DNA from: Paenibacillus sp. PvR098
Lineage (GTDB): Bacteria; Bacillota; Bacilli; Paenibacillales; NBRC-103111
Direction: 5' to 3'
DNA: 64,000 nucleotides
NCBI RefSeq assembly: GCF_017833255.1
Contig: NZ_JAFIBU010000001.1
Location: 4,446,501-4,510,500 of the forward strand
Part shown: positions 54,609 to 63,865 of the stretch, piece after piece
Layout: the number at the start of each line of letters is the position of its first letter
How positions within the stretch are numbered: the stretch's first letter is position 1
The notes under the pieces: model-generated
What the model was told of the DNA's origin: nothing
The model's database searches: none
What the model saw: the letters and a program-made list of their open reading frames with translations, nothing else
Translations under genes and position numbers: made by a program

Positions 54609-55271
54609 TTACTCCCGCGTATCGTCGTCTTTTTCATCGAGCCGTTTATGAAAAGTAGCCTTCCAGCTGGAAGACAGCTCTTCCACTTGGAGTAGCTCCT
54701 CCATAGCGGTCCGATTCGTTTTCTCCTGGTGCATGATGCGGTTGGCGTATGCTAACGTGAATAGCTTCGGAAGCCGATCGAGTGGAACAAGGCCGTCTTC
54801 TTTATTCACCAAGCCTTCCTCCAGCACCCGGAAATAATATCCGGTGTATCCGGTATTCTGAACCAGCAGAGGCAAGTCGGTCCGACCTAGTTTAACCGAT
54901 AGTTTAAAGCAAGGCTGACGCGGTTGGCTGACTTGAACGACCGCCTGACCTAGCCGGAACGTATCCCCGATACAGACCTGCTCCTCGGTCAAGCCGCTTA
55001 TCGTCAAATTTTCACCGAAGGCTGCCAGCGGCAGGGATGTTCCGATCACGGATTCCCAGTAAGAATAATGCTCATGCGGATACACGCAGACGGCTTTGTC
55101 TGCTCCGCCATGATGTATAAGGTCCGCTTGACCGTCTCCCTCGAAGTTCAATCGACTCAAGAAAATAGGGCTGGCGGCAGGAGATTTATAGATCCCCGTC
55201 AGGAGCTCTTTCTTTTGATAGGAAACGGTCTTCGGCTGTCCTACATTAATGGAAACGATGTCGATGCTCAT
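54609..55271 (-). CDS. MOSC-domain protein (YiiM-like)
   Basis: 220 aa. N-terminal SINVGQPKTV, then GDGQADLIHHGGADKAVCVYP and the conserved Cys in QPRQPCFKLS; C-terminal 3-alpha domain. MOSC proteins carry out molybdenum cofactor sulfur chemistry; YiiM reduces N-hydroxylated compounds. AAGGTGGGCTCCG precedes the ATG. It is a single gene. Confidence 0.9.
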   Translation of the reverse strand: MSIDIVSINVGQPKTVSYQKKELLTGIYKSPAASPIFLSRLNFEGDGQADLIHHGGADKAVCVYPHEHYSYWESVIGTSLPLAAFGENLTISGLTEEQVCIGDTFRLGQAVVQVSQPRQPCFKLSVKLGRTDLPLLVQNTGYTGYYFRVLEEGLVNKEDGLVPLDRLPKLFTLAYANRIMHQEKTNRTAMEELLQVEELSSSWKATFHKRLDEKDDDTRE

Positions 55272-55418
55272 CGGAGCCCACCTTCCTTATTTTAGGGTAT
55301 TATATCGCGCTTGCTTTGCGTGGAGCAATTCATTTTTCGTCAGGATGGTGTAAAAGAGCAATCGGCGGTACAATTTGGTATACTAAATAAACGAAAGTCA
55401 TGTGGAAGGGATGATGGA

Positions 55419-56816
55419 ATGAATACGGGTTTTTCTTCTTTACATATAGCCCCAGCGTACGTCAAACGGCTTCAGGAGCTGGAGATTACCGAGCCTTCGC
55501 CGATTCAAGCGGAGGCGATACCGGTCGCGCTGGAAGGAAGGGATATCGTTGCCCAGTCGCAAACCGGAACAGGAAAGACGCTCGCTTATGCGCTGCCGCT
55601 GCTGCACAAGGTAGACGAAGGGCTAAGGGAGGTGCAGGCGCTTGTGCTGGTGCCAACCCGTGAGCTTGGCATGCAGATTGTCGGTACACTGGAGGAGCTG
55701 ACAAAGGGCAGTGATATTCGAGTACAACAGCTGATCGGGGGAGCCTCCATCGATCGCCAAATCGACAAGCTCAAGCTGAAACCGCAGATTGTGGTCGGAA
55801 CGCCTGGGCGCGTGTATGAGCTCGTCAGGCTGAGAAAATTGAAGCTTCACGGCATTCGCACGGTTGTTGTCGATGAGGTAGATCAGGTGTTTGAGCTCGG
55901 TTCGATGCAGGAAGTCGAAGCATTGTTCAAAGGCATGCTTCGCGACCGGCAGCTGCTGTTCTTCTCTGCAACGTTCCCGGCGCCGCTTCAGAATGTAATC
56001 GACCACTGGATGCGCGATCCTGCATATGTGCGCGTGAATCCTACGCAGCGTACGTCAGAAACGCTCGATCACTTGTATTTCGTCTGTGAGGAGCGGGAGA
56101 AGATTGACACGCTGCGCAGGCTTGTCCGGTTGTATAACCCCAAGGCCGCGATAGTGTTCATTAACGATACGGACAACATCGGGGAAGCGGTGGCCAAGCT
56201 GCAGTACGTCGGCTTGTCCGTGGAAGGTCTGTACGGCGAAGCCTCCAAACAGGACAGGGCTAATGTCATGCAGGCGTTTCGGGCGGGAAAATTCCAGCTG
56301 CTGCTGGCAACCGATGTAGCGGCGCGCGGACTGGATTTGCCGCAGGTGACGCATGTCATCAATCTGGACCCGCCGATCGATGCCGACCATTATGTGCATC
56401 GCGTGGGCCGCACGGGTCGTATGGGGCGGAAAGGATTGGCCTTGTCGATCATCACGCCGCGGGAGCAGTTCATCATGAACAAATTCTCCAAGACGCTCGG
56501 CATTGATATCGAGCGGAGATCGATGTTTAAGGGCAAAGTGGTCGGTCCAGACCAGGAGAGGGAGCCGCGCCGCGAGGGCAAAAAGCTCGTGGAGCGAAGA
56601 GTGCCAAGCAGGGACGCTGTGCCATCGGATCGCCAGGATTCGCAAGCTGCCGCACCGAGTCAAAGCAAGCCTGCGCGGGTCAGCAGCAGCGCCAAGGGCG
56701 TGCCGGCCCAGCAGAAGGCGCCAGATAAGCGGAAGCCGGAGAGGGAGCGCGATCGCAAGAACAAAGGTGCGCCGAAGTGGCTGAAGGAGAAGCAGCAGGG
56801 GAATCCGAAGCCATAA
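55419..56816 (+). CDS. DEAD-box RNA helicase
   Basis: 465 aa from ATG 55419 (GGAAGGGATGATGG upstream); the longer reading has no support. Q motif SPIQAEAIPVAL, motif I AQSQTGTGKT, motif II DEVD in place of DEAD, motif III SAT, motif VI HRVGRTGRMGRKG. After about residue 375 comes a Lys/Arg/Pro/Ser-rich tail (about 90 residues) ending in KNKGAPKWLKEKQ. Such proteins unwind RNA in ribosome assembly or decay, and cold-shock roles are common. It is followed 27 bases later by a membrane-anchored unknown. Confidence 0.92.
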   Translation: MNTGFSSLHIAPAYVKRLQELEITEPSPIQAEAIPVALEGRDIVAQSQTGTGKTLAYALPLLHKVDEGLREVQALVLVPTRELGMQIVGTLEELTKGSDIRVQQLIGGASIDRQIDKLKLKPQIVVGTPGRVYELVRLRKLKLHGIRTVVVDEVDQVFELGSMQEVEALFKGMLRDRQLLFFSATFPAPLQNVIDHWMRDPAYVRVNPTQRTSETLDHLYFVCEEREKIDTLRRLVRLYNPKAAIVFINDTDNIGEAVAKLQYVGLSVEGLYGEASKQDRANVMQAFRAGKFQLLLATDVAARGLDLPQVTHVINLDPPIDADHYVHRVGRTGRMGRKGLALSIITPREQFIMNKFSKTLGIDIERRSMFKGKVVGPDQEREPRREGKKLVERRVPSRDAVPSDRQDSQAAAPSQSKPARVSSSAKGVPAQQKAPDKRKPERERDRKNKGAPKWLKEKQQGNPKP

Positions 56817-56843
56817 AAGAACGACCAGGGTGGTGATATTCGA

Positions 56844-57383
56844 GTGATCGTGTTCATCCAACGGTTCGTGGTTTTGGCTGCCGTTCTTACCTGTCTCGCC
56901 GCCGGTGTGTTATGGTTTGTTCGCCCGGCTGAGCCGCTTGACCTGTCTTACGGACAGCTGGACCTGCGGGGTAAGCTGACGGATATGCTGATGAGTCGAA
57001 GAATGGAGACGGTTCTGACCGAGCGAGAAGTGAACGATCTGCTGAAGCAAGCGCTCACCCACAGGCCAGAGGTACGACCTGGCGTCACGTTGACGGGTGC
57101 GGCGTTTGTGCTGCAGGGAGAGCGGTTGTCAGCCGATGTGAACCTGCTCGTGCAGCAGCGCCTTGAGGTGGGAGCTAAGCTTTGGTTTGAGCTGAGCTGG
57201 AAGGAGCCTTATTTGACGGCGCTGCATACCGGCACCGAAATTCGTGGCAGGTCCGTTCCTCTTGAATGGCTTCGATTGGAACCGCTGAGGATAGAGCTAA
57301 ACGAATATTTACCGACGCGCATAAGCATCCGTGAGATGGCTTTCGAGGGTTCGACGGTTAGGCTAAGCTTGAAGATGCGATAG
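56844..57383 (+). CDS. Membrane-anchored protein of unknown function
   Basis: 179 aa; GTG start at 56844 after GGTGGTGAT. One N-terminal helix (FIQRFVVLAAVLTCLAAGVLWF) is followed by a mostly beta-like, soluble segment (LSADVNLLVQQRLEVGAKLWFELSW). The fold resembles DUF2140/YpmS-like extracytoplasmic proteins, but that is a weak impression. It lies 27 bases after the helicase gene, suggesting cotranscription. Confidence 0.7.
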   Translation: MIVFIQRFVVLAAVLTCLAAGVLWFVRPAEPLDLSYGQLDLRGKLTDMLMSRRMETVLTEREVNDLLKQALTHRPEVRPGVTLTGAAFVLQGERLSADVNLLVQQRLEVGAKLWFELSWKEPYLTALHTGTEIRGRSVPLEWLRLEPLRIELNEYLPTRISIREMAFEGSTVRLSLKMR

Positions 57384-57389
57384 GATAAA

Positions 57390-57432
57390 GAGGAGCCCGG
57401 GTCACGTTCGTTTGTGACGCTGGGCTCCTCTT
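57390..57432. terminator. Bidirectional terminator
   Basis: AGGAGCCC / GGGCTCCT with an inner GTCACG / TGTGAC stem, between convergent genes. Confidence 0.78.
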
Positions 57433-57436
57433 TAGG

Positions 57437-58939
57437 TTAAGCGTTCTGAGGCTCGTTCCCATCACGGAGCGTATCCCTCTTGCTGCGGTTGCGCAGAGGG
57501 ATACAGAAGGGCAGGCCGATCAGAACGATGATCGTTGCAAGGATATATACGTCATTCACGCTAAGCGTGAATGCCTGCTGCGCCACAAACACCTTGTCGG
57601 CAGGATGGTCCGCTGCTCCGGAGCTGGTGAGCTCGTCGGTATGCACCGCGACGCGGGACGCGAGAAGCGAGGTGAACAGCCCGATGGAGAAGGAGCCAAG
57701 GCCTTGGCGGATCCAGTTGCTCGCCGAGGATGCATGACCTGACAGCTCCCGTGCAATGACCTGCATTCCCGCATTGGACGCAGGCATGGTGGACAGCGCA
57801 ATCCCGATATTGCGGATGGTCATCCAAAAGATGATGTAGCCTTGTGGTATATCCAGACGCAGTTGCGCCATAGCGAATGTTCCGATGCCGATCAGCACAA
57901 TGCCGCTGACGATGAGCCACATCGGGCCGATACGGGCGTAGAGCTTGCCGGTAATCGGCATGAAGATCGCCATAGCGAGCGAAGAGGGTAGCAGAATCAA
58001 GCCAGTGTCCATCGCGGAGACGTGTTGGATATTTTGCAGAAAAACGGGTGTCAAATAGGTTCCCGAATAAAGACTGATCGTAATAATGGAGCTCAGGATC
58101 AAGGTGTAGGTATAACGGCTGTTCTTGAACACACTTAGATTGAGCAGCGGTTCAGGGGTACTGAGCTCCCGCCGGATGAACAAGACGAGCGTGACTGCGC
58201 CGAAGCCAAGCAGGGATAACGTTTGCCATGAGCTCCATCCAAAGCGATGCGCTTCACTGAAAGCGATGAGAAAGGAAGAGCTGCAGAGAACCACCGTTAC
58301 AAAGCCGAACAAATCGAATGATTTGGGCGTATGGAGCCGATAGTAAGGAATCATCTTCATGGCAACGAGTACTGCAAGAACTCCGAACGGGAGGTTCATG
58401 AGGAACAGCCATTCCCAACCAAAGCTTTCGATCAGCCAACCGGCAAGCGTTGGACCGATCGCCGGGGCCAGCATCGCGGACAAGCTCCACATGCTCAGGG
58501 CAAACGCTTGACGCTCCTTCGGAATGATCTGATACACGATCGTCATGGTAGCAGGCATCACCATCCCGCTGAACACGCCCTGCAGAATACGAAAGGCGAT
58601 CAGCGATTCGATGTTCCAGGCTGCTGCACAAAATCCAGACATCACGGTAAAGCCGATCAAAGCGGTGACATATAAATATTTTGTGCTGAAACGGTCCCCA
58701 AGATAGCCTGTAATCGGGGCGATAATCCCGGTGGACAGCATAAAACCGGTCAGTGTCCACTGTACGGTAGATAAATCCGTTTGAAAATCCCTCATGAGGA
58801 TGGGAATGGCTACATTGATCGTGCTCACCCCTAGAATGGCCAGGAACGAACCGAAAAAAATTCCGAACATGACGGGCCAGAAAGGAAAGACGTCAGCTTC
58901 CTTTGACTTATTCGCTTCGTTTATTTCAGGTATGGACAC
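57437..58939 (-). CDS. DHA2-family (14-helix) MFS drug exporter, second
   Basis: 500 aa from the GTG at 58939, preceded by GAGGAAGGGG; the TTG at 58960 overlaps that site. About 14 helices. Motifs: LGVSTINVAIPILMRDF, GYLGDRFSTKY, RILQGVFSGMVMPATM and GPTLAGWLIE. EmrB/QacA-like export of lipophilic compounds by proton antiport. No adjacent TetR or MarR gene is seen. Confidence 0.9.
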   Translation of the reverse strand: MSIPEINEANKSKEADVFPFWPVMFGIFFGSFLAILGVSTINVAIPILMRDFQTDLSTVQWTLTGFMLSTGIIAPITGYLGDRFSTKYLYVTALIGFTVMSGFCAAAWNIESLIAFRILQGVFSGMVMPATMTIVYQIIPKERQAFALSMWSLSAMLAPAIGPTLAGWLIESFGWEWLFLMNLPFGVLAVLVAMKMIPYYRLHTPKSFDLFGFVTVVLCSSSFLIAFSEAHRFGWSSWQTLSLLGFGAVTLVLFIRRELSTPEPLLNLSVFKNSRYTYTLILSSIITISLYSGTYLTPVFLQNIQHVSAMDTGLILLPSSLAMAIFMPITGKLYARIGPMWLIVSGIVLIGIGTFAMAQLRLDIPQGYIIFWMTIRNIGIALSTMPASNAGMQVIARELSGHASSASNWIRQGLGSFSIGLFTSLLASRVAVHTDELTSSGAADHPADKVFVAQQAFTLSVNDVYILATIIVLIGLPFCIPLRNRSKRDTLRDGNEPQNA

Positions 58940-59092
58940 TTCAGTTTTCCCCTTCCTCAAATAACGCAGTGTGATTTGAGTATCTATATTACTTTAGTTA
59001 TAAATAATTAAATTTTGAATTAAATTATTGTACCTCGTTTCACACTTCATGTCAAAATATTACAAAAGCATAGGAAACGGCATGAAACAAAA

Positions 59093-59115
59093 AACGGACC
59101 CCCGCAAGGTCCGTT
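59093..59115 (-). terminator. Terminator after the FAD oxidoreductase gene
   Basis: AACGGACC (59093-59100) / GGTCCGTT (59108-59115); the A-run to the left gives TTTTTT on the minus strand. Confidence 0.78.
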
Positions 59116-59134
59116 ATTTTGCGTAATCCTAATG

Positions 59135-60754
59135 CTATTGTCGCTTCTTCACATATTGTGCGTAGACAATCTCTCCTGTATCCAATTTGGCAATTTCCTC
59201 TGCCGTCCAACCGGCGATCTTGTTATTGCCGGTCACACCGGTCAGTTGAATCGCGTATTTGCTTGCAAGATAGTCCTGAAGCGCAGGCATGTCCGCCTCT
59301 CTCAATTCGCGCAGCTTCTTTTTGCCTTGAATTTGCCCTAAGATAACCCCGATCGATTCCGCGGCGAGGCCGGTGTTCGGCTGAATACGCGCGCTGCCGA
59401 AGGCGATGGCGGAGGCTCCGACATTCTTGCCGGCCATGATCACGTTATCGTAATTCTTGAGCAGGAAGCTGCGCAGCGGCATCCCGTATTTATCGGGACG
59501 GCCCATCTCGATGCCCCACTTGTTCGCGCTAGTGCCCTGCAGGTCAAGCGGATAGCCGCCGATGCTGACATTATCCCAGAACATTTTGGCCCCCAGCATG
59601 TCCGAAGGCTTGAGCACATAATCGGTTTCGTAATGGTTATACTCGCGTATGTACAGGTAATTCGGGAAGCCGTTCAGCTCTGCATTCTCCCAACCGACGA
59701 TGCTGCTGCGGAAATGATCCAGGATCAGCGGGATTTCCTTCTTCCCAAGCTCCATCGCTTCGGCGACCGATTGATCATCGGACGGGTCGACGGTATAAAT
59801 CAGGAACGCATTGATAATGACTTCGCCGTCCCTCTGATGGACAGCATTAAGGCCGCGCAGGAAGACGCGATCGTTCGTGGATTGGTATCTGTTGGTTATC
59901 CCCGTCAGTCCGATCGCATAGCTGTGATCCACTTGGCCATAACCGTACTTCTTGTTTCGTTCCTGTATAGTCAAGCTTTTAAAATGCTGCTGGAATTTCG
60001 TCCAATCGACGTTTTTAAACTTCATCATCATGCCGGAACTCATATATTCGATTTCGTTTTGTCCGTAGAATTTTTCCAGTCCAGCCAGACGGTTAACCTC
60101 AAGCTTGCTCGCCATCGCGGCGTAATCGGTATTTTCTACCCAATAAGAGGATTCGATCCGTTTCTTTTGTCCGTCCTTCGTTGTATATTGAAGCGCCCCC
60201 ACGGTATGAGCCCCGAATTGCCCCGGCAGCTGCTCGACACTGTCGATGCGGATGCCCTGCTCTACAGGAATGCCTTGAATAAGCTTATCGAAATATTGCT
60301 CGAATTCACCTAGCTTGCGGATTTTGCCATTCCGAAAACCGTCGAACAGCTCCTTGGCCCGCCCCTGAACCAGCAGGCGGCGCGCGTCATCGCGGGTCTC
60401 GTCCAAAAACAGCATTTCACCCTGCAGCACCTGGCCGCCGAACGCTTCGCGAGTGTCGAGCACCTTCACCTTGAGACCCTCGTCCACTGCGGCGCGGGCC
60501 AGGTAGAGGCCCTCAAGCTCACTGCCTATGATGACAATGTCCGTCTGTTCACTTGGAATGGTCGGCTCTTTAGATTCCGGGTTAGGTTTCAGCTCGGGCG
60601 TTACAGCCCCATTAGTTGCGGCTACATTCGGTGAGCCCGTCTCTTTGCCGTTCCAGTCGACCAGAGAAGTATACACCGCAGCCATAGCGACGAGAGCCAG
60701 AACCGTCAGCAGGACGGTCAGGTTTCTTTTTTTAGGTTTCCTCCTCAAAAGCAT
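59135..60754 (-). CDS. Membrane-anchored FAD-dependent oxidoreductase
   Basis: 539 aa from ATG 60754, after AAAGGAGAGA. One N-terminal helix (LTVLLTVLALVAMAAVY) after a basic stretch (LLRRKPKKRN) points to anchoring with the enzyme outside or to a secreted form. A Ser/Glu/Pro linker (about residues 45-70) leads to the dinucleotide fold IVIIGSELEGLYLARAA and FGGQVLQGEM. The C-terminus has the flavin site VIMAGKNVGASAIAF. It resembles FAD-dependent oxidoreductases of the GidA-like/FAD_oxidored group. No export of folded flavoproteins is proven here; a Tat-type motif is not visible. Confidence 0.82.
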   Translation of the reverse strand: MLLRRKPKKRNLTVLLTVLALVAMAAVYTSLVDWNGKETGSPNVAATNGAVTPELKPNPESKEPTIPSEQTDIVIIGSELEGLYLARAAVDEGLKVKVLDTREAFGGQVLQGEMLFLDETRDDARRLLVQGRAKELFDGFRNGKIRKLGEFEQYFDKLIQGIPVEQGIRIDSVEQLPGQFGAHTVGALQYTTKDGQKKRIESSYWVENTDYAAMASKLEVNRLAGLEKFYGQNEIEYMSSGMMMKFKNVDWTKFQQHFKSLTIQERNKKYGYGQVDHSYAIGLTGITNRYQSTNDRVFLRGLNAVHQRDGEVIINAFLIYTVDPSDDQSVAEAMELGKKEIPLILDHFRSSIVGWENAELNGFPNYLYIREYNHYETDYVLKPSDMLGAKMFWDNVSIGGYPLDLQGTSANKWGIEMGRPDKYGMPLRSFLLKNYDNVIMAGKNVGASAIAFGSARIQPNTGLAAESIGVILGQIQGKKKLRELREADMPALQDYLASKYAIQLTGVTGNNKIAGWTAEEIAKLDTGEIVYAQYVKKRQ

Positions 60755-60965
60755 TCTCTCCTTTGTACAGATAGAGCTTTTATATGAAAGCGCCATCGAT
60801 TCTGCAGTTAAGTCTATCATTTTTGGTAAAGTTGAGCAAAAGCACCCCCACAAACATTTTGGGAACGGCGAAATGATTAGTGAAGCAAAGAACTCTTCGC
60901 GAAGGTTCTGAAATCATTCCTCATCTAGAATATAACGACTTGCGTGCACGCGCTTTACGAAGCGG

Positions 60966-61025
60966 CGTCCGGACAAGCGATTCTAACGTTACGGTATATC
61001 CGTCCGCCAGTCTCTTGTCCGGACG
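60966..61025. repeat. Inverted repeat upstream of the SLH gene
   Basis: CGTCCGGACAAG (60966-60977) and CTTGTCCGGACG (61014-61025), perfect 12-bp arms separated by 36 bases, ending about 48 bases before the SLH gene start. Each arm contains the palindrome TCCGGA. It may be a 5' RNA hairpin or a binding site for a dimeric regulator. Confidence 0.7.
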
Positions 61026-61073
61026 GTGTGGTTACTGCCTGTCAAAAAAATCAAATTTCAAAGGAGAATGACG

Positions 61074-62345
61074 ATGAACACAACATTTAAAAAGACGATG
61101 ATTTCCGCAGTGACTTTGGCTATGGTACTGGGCGGTTCTACTGCGGCGTTCGCCGACGGTAAAGGTAAAGGACGCGATAAGGACAAGGACGACGATCATG
61201 ATTGGAAGAATCGTTTTGAGTCCCGTTTTGACTATAAGAAACATGATAACAACGATGACGATGACGACGATGACAAATACGAAGATATCAAAATTAAATT
61301 AAGCTTCGATGATTTGAGAGGACAAGATGTCGAGTGGGCGGCGCGTTATATAGCAAGCTTGGCATCAAAGCGCGTATTTGAAGGTTATGAGGACGGTACG
61401 TTCCAGCCTCGCAAAACGATTTCCCGCATCGAAGCGATTACAGCGGCCGTTCGTTTGATGGGTCTCCGGGCTGAAGCTGAATCCGATGCGGCGATGCAGG
61501 CGAACCTGAACTTTAAAGACGCTAACAAAGTTAAGGAAGACTATCCTTGGGCGACAGGCTATGTCTCCGTAGCGCTGCAAAACGATCTGTTCTTGGAAAC
61601 AGACGATAAGGTGCAACCGGGGAAAGAAGCAGATCGTCTATGGGCAACAATGCTGCTTGTCAAAGCTCTGAAGCTACAAGATGAAGCCAAAGCGAAAATG
61701 AACGCACAGCTGCCTTTCAAGGATGCAAAACATATTCCTGCAGGAGCCGTGGGTTACGTAGCGGTTGCACTGGAAAGAAATCTCATTGACGGCTATGAGG
61801 ATAACACATTCCGTCCGAATAAGCCGGTAACCCGCGCTGAGCTCGCAGCTTTGCTTGACCGTACCGGAACGCAATTGCCGGACCGTACTTCCGTGAAAGG
61901 GACGGTAACCGCAGAGGTTTACAACAACTTGCTTCCGATCAAGCTGGAAAACAATACGACGATGAACGTTGAACTGGACGCAAACGCCTTTATTTTCCGT
62001 AATGGCGCCAGAGTGGCAGCGACTGAAATTCGCACAGGAGATGAAGTGCTGGTCCGTACCTATAACGGCAAAGCGATTTATGTTGAGGTTCTGAATCAGA
62101 CGAACAATCCTGAGCAGCGCGTGGACTTCACCGTCACTGGCACGCTGAACAGCTACACGTTTAATTCCAAAGGACAGCTCGCAAACATTTCCATCAACCA
62201 GTCGGTAAACGGCGGAGTCCAGACTGCGGTATATGGCGTATCTTCCGAGCTGTACATTTCCGGTGATCTCAGCTTGCTGACCGCAGGCCGCTCGCTTGAA
62301 CTGAGAGGCAAAGACCAAATCGTACACACCATCATTATTCGATAG
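61074..62345 (+). CDS. SLH-domain surface protein
   Basis: 423 aa from ATG 61074, 7 bases after AAGGAG. Signal peptide (KKTMISAVTLAMVLGGSTAAFA). Then a Lys/Asp-rich stretch with a run of seven Asp after HDNN. Two SLH repeats: about residues 86-150 (WAARYIASLASKRVFEGYEDGTFQPRK in pieces) and about 205-275 (VAVALERNLIDGYEDNTFRPNK), a degenerate third between. SLH domains bind pyruvylated cell-wall polymers. The C-terminal 150 residues are beta-rich (TVTGTLNSYTFNSKGQ) and of unknown type. The Asp-rich stretch may bind calcium or metals. Confidence 0.88.
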   Translation: MNTTFKKTMISAVTLAMVLGGSTAAFADGKGKGRDKDKDDDHDWKNRFESRFDYKKHDNNDDDDDDDKYEDIKIKLSFDDLRGQDVEWAARYIASLASKRVFEGYEDGTFQPRKTISRIEAITAAVRLMGLRAEAESDAAMQANLNFKDANKVKEDYPWATGYVSVALQNDLFLETDDKVQPGKEADRLWATMLLVKALKLQDEAKAKMNAQLPFKDAKHIPAGAVGYVAVALERNLIDGYEDNTFRPNKPVTRAELAALLDRTGTQLPDRTSVKGTVTAEVYNNLLPIKLENNTTMNVELDANAFIFRNGARVAATEIRTGDEVLVRTYNGKAIYVEVLNQTNNPEQRVDFTVTGTLNSYTFNSKGQLANISINQSVNGGVQTAVYGVSSELYISGDLSLLTAGRSLELRGKDQIVHTIIIR

Positions 62346-62391
62346 ATAACAGACTAGATCAGAAAAAGGTTAGAGTTGCAGCGTAAGAGCA

Positions 62392-62432
62392 GCCCTTCAT
62401 CCAGCGCCCGGCGTTAGGATGAAGGGCCCTTC
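62392..62432 (+). terminator. Terminator after the SLH gene
   Basis: GCCCTTCATCC (62392-62402) / GGATGAAGGGC (62417-62427), perfect 11-bp stem, then a short T-rich tail. Confidence 0.78.
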
Positions 62433-62527
62433 TTTGTTTATCGGCATGATAACAAGGGTGGACACGATTTTCTTTCCGTGTATAATTAGTAGAAAATATG
62501 GTGAGAAACGTTGGAGGAAGCGCCAAA

Positions 62528-63781
62528 ATGACTGCACAACGCATCAAGCTCGAGGACATTATCGTTGCCAGCCACGTGCTGAAGGATGTTGTCCATCATA
62601 CCCCGTTACAAAAAAATTTCATTTTGTCCGAGAAATACGGCTGTAATGTTTACTTGAAACGGGAGGATCTTCAGGTCGTCCGTTCGTTCAAAATACGCGG
62701 TGCCTATAACCTGATCCGCAGTCTCCCCGAAGAGAAGCTGCAAAGAGGTGTGGTATGCGCCAGCGCCGGCAATCATGCTCAGGGCGTGGCGTATTCCTGC
62801 AAGGCGCTGGCAATACCGGGCAAAATTTTCATGCCGGCAACGACGCCTCGGCAAAAAATTTCGCAAGTGAAGTTGTTCGGAGGCTCGTTCGTGGAGGTGC
62901 TGTTGATTGGCGATACGTTTGACGACTCGCTTAAAGAAGCTTTAGCTTACTGTGAGCAGGAAGACATGTCGTTCATTCATCCTTTCGATAACCCTAAGGT
63001 GGTTGCGGGACAGGGCACTGTTGGCTTAGAGCTGATGAACGACATGCGGGAGCAGGCCGACTACGTCTTTGCCGGCATTGGCGGCGGCGGCCTGATTGCA
63101 GGTATAGGCACATACATCAAAAGCATCAGCTCCACGACCCGGGTCATCGGGGTTGAAGCAACCGGTGCGCCCTCCATGCGGCAGTCAATCGATGCAGGAG
63201 AGATCGTGACGCTAGGAGAGATCGACAAGTTCGTTGATGGAACGGCCGTCAAGCGGGTCGGCGAGATCAACTTCGACATCGCCCGTGAAGTCGTTGACGC
63301 TATTGTCGTGGTGCCGGAAGGCAAAGTATGCACGACGATTCTCGAGCTGTATAATGAGAATGCGATTGTTGCAGAGCCCGCAGGGGCTCTTCCGGTTGCA
63401 GCGCTGGAGTTCTACCGTGAGGAGATAGCGGGCAAGAACGTTGTGTGCGTCATCAGCGGCGGCAACAACGACATCGACCGGATGCAGGAAATTAAGGAGC
63501 GCTCGCTCATCTATGAGGGTCTGAAACATTACTTCATCGTCAACTTTCCTCAGCGGGCAGGTGCGCTGCGGGAGTTCCTCGAGCATGTGCTGGGACCGAA
63601 CGACGATATTACCCGGTTCGAATACACAAAGAAAACGAGCAAGGAGAACGGGCCGGCCTTGGTCGGCATTGAGCTGAAGCATAAGGAGGATTTCGGTCCT
63701 CTGACCGACCGGATGCACCAAAGGGGCCTCCGATTCAGTGAAATCAACAAAGATCCAAATTTGTTCAATTTGCTTATTTAA
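62528..63781 (+). CDS. ilvA: Threonine dehydratase (threonine ammonia-lyase)
   Basis: First step of isoleucine synthesis, converting threonine to 2-oxobutanoate. 417 aa from ATG 62528, about 10 bases after GGAGG; the longer reading from 62498 includes that site. PLP Lys near residue 55 in VRSFKIRGAYN, the glycine loop GIGGGGLIAGIGT and SGGNNDIDRMQ. The C-terminal regulatory domain (FIVNFPQRAGALREFLEHVLGPNDDI) indicates the short, single-ACT-like biosynthetic form. No other ilv genes are adjacent. Confidence 0.95.
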   Translation: MTAQRIKLEDIIVASHVLKDVVHHTPLQKNFILSEKYGCNVYLKREDLQVVRSFKIRGAYNLIRSLPEEKLQRGVVCASAGNHAQGVAYSCKALAIPGKIFMPATTPRQKISQVKLFGGSFVEVLLIGDTFDDSLKEALAYCEQEDMSFIHPFDNPKVVAGQGTVGLELMNDMREQADYVFAGIGGGGLIAGIGTYIKSISSTTRVIGVEATGAPSMRQSIDAGEIVTLGEIDKFVDGTAVKRVGEINFDIAREVVDAIVVVPEGKVCTTILELYNENAIVAEPAGALPVAALEFYREEIAGKNVVCVISGGNNDIDRMQEIKERSLIYEGLKHYFIVNFPQRAGALREFLEHVLGPNDDITRFEYTKKTSKENGPALVGIELKHKEDFGPLTDRMHQRGLRFSEINKDPNLFNLLI

Positions 63782-63798
63782 ATTCCAGTCGTCTCATT

Positions 63799-63848
63799 AA
63801 AAAAGCCAAGTCTGCAGGCTCCTTAGGGAGCCGTAGACTTGGCTTTTT
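63799..63848. terminator. Bidirectional terminator after ilvA
   Basis: AAAAAGCCAAGTCT / AGACTTGGCTTTTT with an inner GGCTCC / GGAGCC stem. Confidence 0.9.
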
Positions 63849-63865
63849 CGTATATTGATGCGGAT

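Noticed and set aside
42645..58939. The two DHA2 exporters as a recent duplication
   Set aside because: They share only family-level motifs and differ along the whole length, so independent origin is more likely.
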